This document shows positions 1 to 3,967 of a stretch of DNA of 5,378 nt, piece by piece. Position 1 is the stretch's first letter. Each line of letters starts with the position of its first letter. The notes beneath the pieces were generated by a model that did no database searches, was not told where the DNA came from, and was given only the letters and a program-made list of their open reading frames with translations. This stretch comes from an uncultured Clostridia bacterium (GTDB taxonomy: Bacteria; Bacillota; Clostridia; Christensenellales; Borkfalkiaceae). The translations under genes and the position numbers were made by a program. The DNA lies in contig CANPZH010000102.1 of assembly GCA_947589335.1 (NCBI GenBank), positions 1-5,378 on the forward strand, written 5' to 3'.

Positions 1-199
1 GGAAAGGCGAGGTAAGAGCTCACCGACGGGACGGTAACGCCCCGTGCCATGTAAACCCCGTCCGATGCAAGTTTGGGTTTCGTTCATATAGGGCTGCCCG
101 TCCGAGCGAAGCCGTGAATAACGCTGGAGCCTGCCGGCGACGGCAGGCGTAGATAAATGGCCGCGCACGACAGAACCCGGCTTACAGGCCCGGTCGGAT
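1..199 (+). ncRNA. rnpB: RNase P RNA, bacterial class A, 3' part (5' end outside window)
   Basis: This is the catalytic RNA of ribonuclease P, which removes 5' leaders from precursor tRNAs. The recognition rests on conserved blocks in the right order: GGTAAGAGCTCACCG (about 11-25, the P11/P12 region), TGTAAACCCC, GATGCAAG, AGATAAATGG (150-159) and ACAGAACCCGGCTTA (170-184, the conserved 3' strand forming P4). A long stem I assign to P15 pairs 76-85 with 104-113. An 8-bp P18 hairpin (129-136 with 141-148) is capped by a GCGA tetraloop, as expected for the GNRA loop that docks on P8. By alignment from memory with the E. coli RNA, the window starts around P7-P11, so roughly the first half is missing. 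The mature 3' end is not fixed by sequence; I place it just before the terminator hairpin. The gene has no visible link to the lipoprotein converging on it. Confidence 0.95.
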
Positions 200-200
200 C

Positions 201-245
201 ACAAGGCGCCCCCGCAAATGCGGGGGCGCCTTGTCACTGTTTTTG
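201..245 (+). terminator. Intrinsic terminator of rnpB
   Basis: A perfect 15-bp stem (201-215 pairing with 220-234) closes an AAAT loop and is followed by CACTG and a run of five T at 241-244 and just before. The stem is very GC-rich in its centre. It lies directly after the RNase P RNA, so it probably ends that transcript. Read on the minus strand, the same hairpin is preceded by A residues and has no T-run after it. It is therefore at best a weak terminator for the convergent lipoprotein gene, whose stop codon is at 261-263. Confidence 0.9.
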
Positions 246-260
246 CATGGGAGTGCGGGC

Positions 261-1427
261 TCATTGAGAGACGGAGAAATGAACGATCTCCGCAAAGTTA
301 TAGACGGAGTTGTTCATCGCAAAGTCGGTAAGAGAAATCTCATAGATCGCCCATATCCCCGGCGCGCTGCCCTTCGGAAGGGTGACATTAAATGTGTATT
401 CCCGCTCGACCGTAGGATCATCTCCGCCGAAATAATGATTGTAACTGGCATACCAATCGGTATAGAGCCAATAGCCGTGTAGGATCCCCTGCGGATCGAT
501 CAAACGCAAATAACCGATTCTGAGTCCCGAGATATCGTCTTTCACCTTCAACTTCAACGTCACATACGTCTCGCCGTCGGGGTGAGAGGGGTTCGCGGGA
601 ACGGCGGAAACGGAGATGTCTTTCAAATTCAGCTCCGGACCTTTGTTGTCGGGGTTGGGCGTCGTGATCCGTATACGGTTGTTCTCCGTGTTATCATAAA
701 ACTGGAAATATTGCCTATTCTCTGCCCGGTCGGTCAAAGAAATCTCTCTGATCTCATAGTATCCGGAGGAATAGTGCTCGGGGATATAGACGTAGTGCGT
801 GACGGTATGATGAACTTGATCGATATCTTGATCTTTGGCATACAAGTCGCTGTAGTCTTTCTCATCTCCGATGCAAACGAGGCGGATCAAAGCGTTTTTC
901 AGCCAACGGTTTTCGCGGAACGAGTACTCTACTTTCAGTATTTGGGCGCCCGGGTGTTCGGCGCTGTAGGCATCTTCCAAAGAGAGCTTCAAACTGCCCG
1001 GCACATACTCGGGGGCCTCGCCGTCCATGAGCGGATTGTCGATATAGAGTTTATAATCAAAATCCGCACTTCCCTCGTAGCGTTCGTTTCCCGCATCATC
1101 GATCAATTTAATCTGGTCAGTGTACCAATATCCGCTGTAAGATTCCCTGGAGAAAGTTTCCGTCCCGCGGAGCGTGAGCAGAGTGTCGTCAACGGCATGC
1201 CCCCATATGTCGTAAAAGTTCTTTTTGTTTGCGGAAGTGCAACGATACAAAAACCGATTTGCGCCCTCTTTGGGGTCCGTGCCGTTGATCGTAATGGTCG
1301 TCGTCACCTGTTTATCCTCGAAGGCGTCGCCCTCCACGTCGAGTTTGATCTGCTTGATCTGCCCGGGATAGATGTAGTCGGGGTCGAGATTATAGACCTC
1401 GAAGGTGAGATCTTCGCGGAATTGCAG
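261..1427 (-). repeat. Three C-terminal beta modules of the lipoprotein (residues about 756-1143)
   Basis: Each module ends in a recurring pattern: an aromatic pair, then I-x-L-x-D-x-A-x-N, then an aromatic. The copies are GYWYTDQIKLIDDAGNERY (854-872), GYYEIREISLTDRAENRQY (977-995) and GIWAIYEISLTDFAMNNSVY (1112-1131). The anchors W856, Y979 and W1114 are 123 and 135 residues apart, so the unit is about 125-135 residues. The alternating hydrophobic pattern suggests Ig-like beta sandwiches, as found after the catalytic domain in many secreted enzymes, where they bind substrate, glycan or cell wall. The ligand is unknown. Confidence 0.75.
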
Positions 1428-3692
1428 CGCGTAGACGTCGCCCTGCATGATGTAGTTGCGGATGAAGTTGTATTTCTCTATCGAGCGCGTCTTCAAAAGC
1501 TCCGGATCGGTAATATACGCCGCAACCGATTCCGCCATATCCTCGTTGGGGTTGATCCCGTGCGCATACGCGGAGACGAATTCGGTCTGCTTTGTCGTGG
1601 ACCAGCCGTCCTGATCGTCGGGATTGATATACCACCCGCCGATCTCGTTCCACTTTGCCTTCAATTCATCGCTGAAATAGTAGGCATAATACATGTGCGT
1701 CTTTTCGTGGATGATGAGCCGTTTGGTCTGATAATATCCGTCCGAAAACGTGAAGGCGGAATCCATGAACTCGATATAGGGGACCGGCGCCGTGGACCAC
1801 GTTACCGCGGCGGAAGAAGGATAAAGCGGATGCGTCATTCCCGTCTTTCTGCGGACAAGGTATTTCAGCTCCGGCATCTTGTGCATCCCCTCCGGCATCT
1901 CCTCGAACATGGTGAGGATCAGGAGTTTTTCTTCGGGCCTGAATTCCTCAAAGGCTCCGCTGTTGTCCCCGGTGGTATACTTTGTCAATTCCGCATAATC
2001 GGGGACTTCGAAGGAGTTGCAGAAATTCTCATTGAGGATTGTTTCGCAGGCATACGCATTTTTCCCGCCGTCCGTCACGAAGCGGAGGAGCGCGTTGTAG
2101 AACCTGTTCGAGAAGTATTTGCCCGCAACGCCGTCGAGCGTAACGCGGCGGGGGGTGACGTTCGCAAGCGCCGCCTTGGAGACGGTGACGTAATACACCT
2201 CATTGAATTCATAGTATTCGATGTCGTTTTGCAGATTCTCCTTTGAGAGCGTCCAGACAGAGCGCAAATTTTGCGTAACGATATCGGGGAAGGAGCTGTA
2301 CAGCTGATAGAAGCGGGAGGAGTACTCGTTCGTCCAACGCTCCTCGGCATTGTCCAAAACGACATGGAAGCGGTCGCGGAGGAGGGGAGCCGCGCCCGTG
2401 TCGCTGATCGTTGCAATATTTTCATTCAGGAACTCCACTTCGGGCTGCGCGTCTATGCGGGAGATGACCTCGTAGTTGATGCCCGTCTCGGTGCGCGTCC
2501 AGATGAAGAAGTAGCCCGATTCGCGGATCGCCGTGATATTAAAGTTGATGTGCCTGATGTTTTTATATTTATCCGCATCGGTAGATACCGATCTGATCTC
2601 GGCGCTCTCGGCGGCGACCGCATTGTAGCCTGCCGCTTCGACCCTGACGGTATAGAGACCGTCTTCCGGCACGTTCACTTTGAAATAGCCGTTATATGCG
2701 GGAACGCAATCCTCCATGAACGTTCCGGTCCCGCTGACAACGACCGTCGTCTCGTCGTTCGGCAATATCCCGTTGACGAAGCCGTCGATGTACTTCTCAT
2801 TGGAATTGTAGGCGACCGTCTTTACGTTGCAGATGACGGCGTCGGGATACCCCTTGACGTAGCCCTTGACCGGTTTATAGCCCACAAAGCGCGAGGAGGG
2901 GCTCGACGTCCATTCCACGTCTACGGAGATCACCGATCCGCTGGTAAGATATGCGGTGACCTTTTCCGGCAGGGAGACCGTCTCCCCGACGGCAACGATG
3001 ACGTTGTTCTCCGGAATATAATCGTACGTCTCTTCCGCCGAATTTTTCAATCTCCCGGCGACGAGATCGCTCATCCACTGTTCTTCGGTCCCTTCGTAGC
3101 CGAACGTGGAGCGGTAGAGCTCATAGGCGCTCTTCCCGTTCTGTCCGTCCAAGCCGTCCGAGCCGTTCGAGCCGTTCTGGCCGCGGGCAAGGACTTTGGT
3201 GTCCGTATCGCCGATCCACCAATTCCCGTTCTCGCCGATATACGGCGTCAGACCGTCCCGGCCGTCCTGGCCGTCCTGACCGTCCTGTCCGTTCTTTCCG
3301 TCTTGTCCGTCCTGACCGTCTTGTCCGTCCTGGCCGTTCTTTCCGTCTTGTCCGTCCTGGCCGTCGGCGCCGGCGTTTCCTTGGGCAGAGACCCCGAGGT
3401 CTTTACCGCCGACCCACCAATGTCCGTTCTCGCCGATATAGGGGGTCAAGCCGTCTGTACCGTCCGTACCGTCCGTACCGTTCCGGCCGTTCGGCACGAT
3501 GAAGGAATAATTGCTTCCGTCTTCCGCGGTGATGATGATCTTGACCCCTTCGTCTACCACTTCGGAAGTAATGTTCCGGATCGCATTGGTCGGCTCGGCG
3601 GGCTCGGGGTCCGTAGGATCGCACGCCGCGATCCCGAGGATCAGACAGAGCGCAGAAGCCGCCGCCAGCATTACATAGAGGAATTTTTTCAT
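261..3692 (-). CDS. Large surface lipoprotein with collagen-like stalk and zincin metallopeptidase-like domain
   Basis: The product has 1143 residues. The start at 3692 is chosen because an AAAGGAGG site lies 4 bases upstream and a lipoprotein signal follows at once: MKKF, a hydrophobic stretch, then IAAC with Cys24 as the lipidation site. The same frame stays open upstream to 3953, but that stretch has no signal peptide and crosses the promoter. Layout by residue: 25-68 spacer; 69-81, 105-147 and 171-186 Gly-Xaa-Yaa blocks; 82-104 and 148-170 twin LTPYIGENGxWW modules; 187-215 SAYELY...GTEEQW module; about 228-300 Ig-like domain of the VAVGETVSLPEKVTA...VEW type (group 4-like); about 305-360 a beta domain like carboxypeptidase regulatory repeats; 395-515 unrecognised; 515-755 zincin core with HEKTH (662-666), Y709, E717 and E721; 756-1143 three beta modules. 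The protein probably sits on the outer face of the membrane and hydrolyses or binds an extracellular protein or peptide. Activity and substrate are inferred only from the motif. It is single-gene, with its own promoter. I do not recognise a named family for the whole protein. Confidence 0.93.
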   Translation of the reverse strand: MKKFLYVMLAAASALCLILGIAACDPTDPEPAEPTNAIRNITSEVVDEGVKIIITAEDGSNYSFIVPNGRNGTDGTDGTDGLTPYIGENGHWWVGGKDLGVSAQGNAGADGQDGQDGKNGQDGQDGQDGQDGKNGQDGQDGQDGRDGLTPYIGENGNWWIGDTDTKVLARGQNGSNGSDGLDGQNGKSAYELYRSTFGYEGTEEQWMSDLVAGRLKNSAEETYDYIPENNVIVAVGETVSLPEKVTAYLTSGSVISVDVEWTSSPSSRFVGYKPVKGYVKGYPDAVICNVKTVAYNSNEKYIDGFVNGILPNDETTVVVSGTGTFMEDCVPAYNGYFKVNVPEDGLYTVRVEAAGYNAVAAESAEIRSVSTDADKYKNIRHINFNITAIRESGYFFIWTRTETGINYEVISRIDAQPEVEFLNENIATISDTGAAPLLRDRFHVVLDNAEERWTNEYSSRFYQLYSSFPDIVTQNLRSVWTLSKENLQNDIEYYEFNEVYYVTVSKAALANVTPRRVTLDGVAGKYFSNRFYNALLRFVTDGGKNAYACETILNENFCNSFEVPDYAELTKYTTGDNSGAFEEFRPEEKLLILTMFEEMPEGMHKMPELKYLVRRKTGMTHPLYPSSAAVTWSTAPVPYIEFMDSAFTFSDGYYQTKRLIIHEKTHMYYAYYFSDELKAKWNEIGGWYINPDDQDGWSTTKQTEFVSAYAHGINPNEDMAESVAAYITDPELLKTRSIEKYNFIRNYIMQGDVYALQFREDLTFEVYNLDPDYIYPGQIKQIKLDVEGDAFEDKQVTTTITINGTDPKEGANRFLYRCTSANKKNFYDIWGHAVDDTLLTLRGTETFSRESYSGYWYTDQIKLIDDAGNERYEGSADFDYKLYIDNPLMDGEAPEYVPGSLKLSLEDAYSAEHPGAQILKVEYSFRENRWLKNALIRLVCIGDEKDYSDLYAKDQDIDQVHHTVTHYVYIPEHYSSGYYEIREISLTDRAENRQYFQFYDNTENNRIRITTPNPDNKGPELNLKDISVSAVPANPSHPDGETYVTLKLKVKDDISGLRIGYLRLIDPQGILHGYWLYTDWYASYNHYFGGDDPTVEREYTFNVTLPKGSAPGIWAIYEISLTDFAMNNSVYNFAEIVHFSVSQ
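1428..2150 (-). other. Zincin metallopeptidase-like domain of the lipoprotein (residues about 515-755)
   Basis: The zinc-binding signature HEKTH (H662, E663, H666; codons at 1695-1709) fits HExxH, with E663 as the predicted catalytic base. It is followed by YAHGINPNEDMAE, giving Y709, E717 and E721 (E717-E721 codons at 1530-1544). In anthrax lethal factor the order is HExxH, then a Tyr, then an E-x3-E with the first Glu as third zinc ligand; I align E717 to that ligand and Y709 to that Tyr. Upstream, GMHKMPELKYLVRR (602-615) and YIEFMDSAF (639-647) look like the beta strands before the active-site helix. All expected catalytic residues are present, so the domain may be active. Limits are approximate, and assignment to that clan is motif-based only. 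Confidence 0.75.
3183..3257 (-). repeat. Second LTPYIGENGxWW module (residues 146-170)
   Basis: This reads DGLTPYIGENGNWWIGDTD and lies between the second and third Gly-Xaa-Yaa blocks. It is closely matched to the module at 3381-3455 through LTPYIGENG and the tryptophan pair, then diverges. Copy one continues VGGKDLGV where this copy has IGDTDTKV. The duplication suggests that a whole unit of module plus triplet block was copied. Confidence 0.85.
3381..3455 (-). repeat. First LTPYIGENGxWW module (residues 80-104)
   Basis: This reads DGLTPYIGENGHWWVGGKD and sits between the first and second Gly-Xaa-Yaa blocks. It is a direct repeat of the module at 3183-3257, alike in both protein and DNA. 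The paired tryptophans and the GENG turn suggest a small beta element interrupting the triple-helical rod. The function is unknown. I associate this module with collagen-like surface proteins of gut Bacillota, from memory only. Confidence 0.85.
3621..3692 (-). other. Lipoprotein signal peptide and lipobox of the surface protein
   Basis: Residues 1-24 hold two lysines after Met1, a hydrophobic core rich in Ala and Leu, and the lipobox I21-A22-A23-C24. Signal peptidase II would be expected to cut before Cys24 after diacylglycerol transfer, leaving the protein anchored to the membrane by its N-terminus. Residue +2 is Asp. That residue would retain a lipoprotein in the inner membrane in an enterobacterium, but has no known sorting role in a single-membrane cell. 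The acidic, Pro-rich stretch that follows (about 25-35) looks like a flexible linker. Confidence 0.88.
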
Positions 3693-3696
3693 ACTG

Positions 3697-3704
3697 CCTC
3701 CTTT
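3697..3704 (-). promoter_or_regulatory. Ribosome binding site deciding the lipoprotein start
   Basis: The minus strand reads AAAGGAGG followed by CAGT and the ATG at 3690-3692. This near-perfect complement to the 16S anti-Shine-Dalgarno sequence, just before a lipoprotein signal, settles the start over the ATG codons further upstream in the same frame. Confidence 0.93.
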
Positions 3705-3758
3705 GTCCCTTTTCCAAATACCAAAAGGGCGCCGCACAGGGGACCCCGGACGGGGTAT

Positions 3759-3770
3759 TCCGCATGCGGA
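3759..3770. promoter_or_regulatory. 12-bp perfect palindrome near the lipoprotein transcription start
   Basis: TCCGCATGCGGA is a perfect dyad lying roughly 10-20 bases inside the predicted lipoprotein transcript. Its position fits an operator for a dimeric repressor. It could also be a weak RNA hairpin or chance; no second copy occurs near either promoter in the window. Confidence 0.35.
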
Positions 3771-3786
3771 TCTGTCAAGCATTTCC

Positions 3787-3815
3787 ATTATATTACAAGA
3801 TCTTGGATTTGACAA
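3787..3815 (-). promoter_or_regulatory. Sigma-A-type promoter of the lipoprotein gene
   Basis: On the minus strand TTGTCA (3810-3815) is followed after exactly 17 bp by a perfect TATAAT (3787-3792). Only one base departs from the two consensus hexamers. Transcription should start near 3780. A short AT-rich patch (3826-3833) lies just upstream and could act as an UP-like element. The strength of the boxes suggests substantial constitutive expression unless repressed. Confidence 0.88.
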
Positions 3816-3879
3816 GCGGATCGTGAAAATTTCGGCGGGATCGCGGGCGGGATTTTTTTGCCGCGGTCCCCGAGAAAAC

Positions 3880-3908
3880 TTGACATTTGGATCCCGAGGG
3901 ACTACAAT
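3880..3908 (+). promoter_or_regulatory. Sigma-A-type promoter of aspS
   Basis: TTGACA (3880-3885), a perfect -35 box, is followed after 17 bp by TACAAT (3903-3908), one base from the -10 consensus. The start should fall near 3915, in or beside the A7 run at 3911-3917. A T7 tract at 3853-3859 lies where an UP element would be. This promoter diverges from that of the lipoprotein, with about 65 bp between the two -35 boxes, so the two do not overlap. Confidence 0.9.
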
Positions 3909-3910
3909 AG

Positions 3911-3951
3911 AAAAAAACGGGATGCCGCCGCGCGAACCGCGCGGCGGCATC
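3911..3951 (-). terminator. Possible minus-strand terminator overlapping the aspS leader
   Basis: Read on the minus strand, the same 14-bp stem is followed by CCG and then seven T (3917 down to 3911), which has the form of an intrinsic terminator. It would stop antisense transcripts leaving the aspS gene before they reach the lipoprotein promoter. The three-base gap before the T-run weakens the case, and the A-run may simply be part of the aspS start region. Confidence 0.45.
3921..3951 (+). promoter_or_regulatory. GC-rich hairpin in the aspS leader
   Basis: Positions 3921-3934 pair with 3938-3951 in a perfect 14-bp stem closing a 3-base AAC loop. It would form within a few bases of the mRNA 5' end and ends about 5 bases before the ribosome binding site AAAGGA (3954-3959), leaving that site free. 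It could protect the 5' end from decay. On the plus strand it is followed by AAAAAGG and not by T, so it should not terminate aspS. The short leader has no room for a T-box riboswitch. Confidence 0.75.
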
Positions 3952-3953
3952 AA

Positions 3954-3959
3954 AAAGGA
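3954..3959 (+). promoter_or_regulatory. Ribosome binding site of aspS
   Basis: AAAGGA lies 8 bases before the ATG at 3968-3970, immediately after the leader hairpin. It supports that start, which also matches the usual AspRS N-terminus (YRTHTCGELR). Confidence 0.8.
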
Positions 3960-3967
3960 AACCGGCT

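Larger units (their letters stand above)
3135..3488 (-). repeat. Three collagen-like Gly-Xaa-Yaa blocks in the lipoprotein
   Basis: Glycine recurs every third residue at 69-81 (4 triplets, mostly GTD), 105-147 (14 triplets, mostly GQD with GKN interruptions) and 171-186 (5 triplets, GQN, GSN, GSD, GLD, GQN). None of the triplets contains proline, unlike animal collagen; the Asp- and Gln-rich composition is typical of bacterial collagen-like proteins. In DNA the middle block is a 9-bp tandem array. It also carries a larger direct repeat: 3280-3320 matches 3325-3365 at 39 of 41 positions, an offset of 45 bp or five triplets. This layout would allow length change by slippage or recombination. 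In known bacterial examples such stretches form trimeric rods; trimer formation here is an inference. Confidence 0.92.
3693..3780 (-). other. 5' leader of the lipoprotein mRNA
   Basis: About 88 bases lie between the predicted transcription start (near 3780) and the ATG. The leader begins close to a perfect 12-bp palindrome (3759-3770) and also holds a small potential stem, ACCCC-GTCC-GGGGT on the minus strand. The end near the ribosome binding site is A- and purine-rich and looks unstructured. I see no recognised riboswitch or short upstream reading frame with its own binding site. Confidence 0.55.

Noticed and set aside
231..482. Small plus-strand frame of 83 codons beginning in the rnpB terminator
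   Set aside because: It lies antisense to the lipoprotein C-terminus, starts inside the terminator stem and has no ribosome binding site.
582..2246. Long plus-strand open frame opposite the lipoprotein gene (554 codons)
   Set aside because: It is a mirror of the lipoprotein coding strand. It has no ribosome binding site, its translation lacks any recognisable domain, and the minus-strand protein has coherent motifs throughout.
3252..3380. Regular short repeats that might suggest a CRISPR array
   Set aside because: The 9-bp units are contiguous, in frame and encode Gly-Gln-Asp triplets. There are no spacers of unique sequence and no cas genes.
3750..3778. Minus-strand TTGACA at 3773-3778 as a second lipoprotein promoter
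   Set aside because: Spacers of 16 or 17 bp land on ACCCCG or CCCCGT, so there is no -10 box.
2271..3812. Second long plus-strand open frame (513 codons) with runs of VLSVLAVL
   Set aside because: The valine-leucine runs are the antisense reading of the Gly-Xaa-Yaa DNA repeats. The frame crosses the lipoprotein start and promoter and has no start signals.
3809..3837. Plus-strand TTGACA at 3809-3814 as a second aspS promoter
   Set aside because: At 17 bp spacing the next hexamer is TCGGCG, which is not a -10 box. The hexamer is the complement of the lipoprotein -35 region.
3693..3953. Upstream extension of the lipoprotein frame by 87 codons
   Set aside because: It would bury the lipoprotein signal, read through the promoter at 3787-3815, and bypass the excellent ribosome binding site at 3697-3704.
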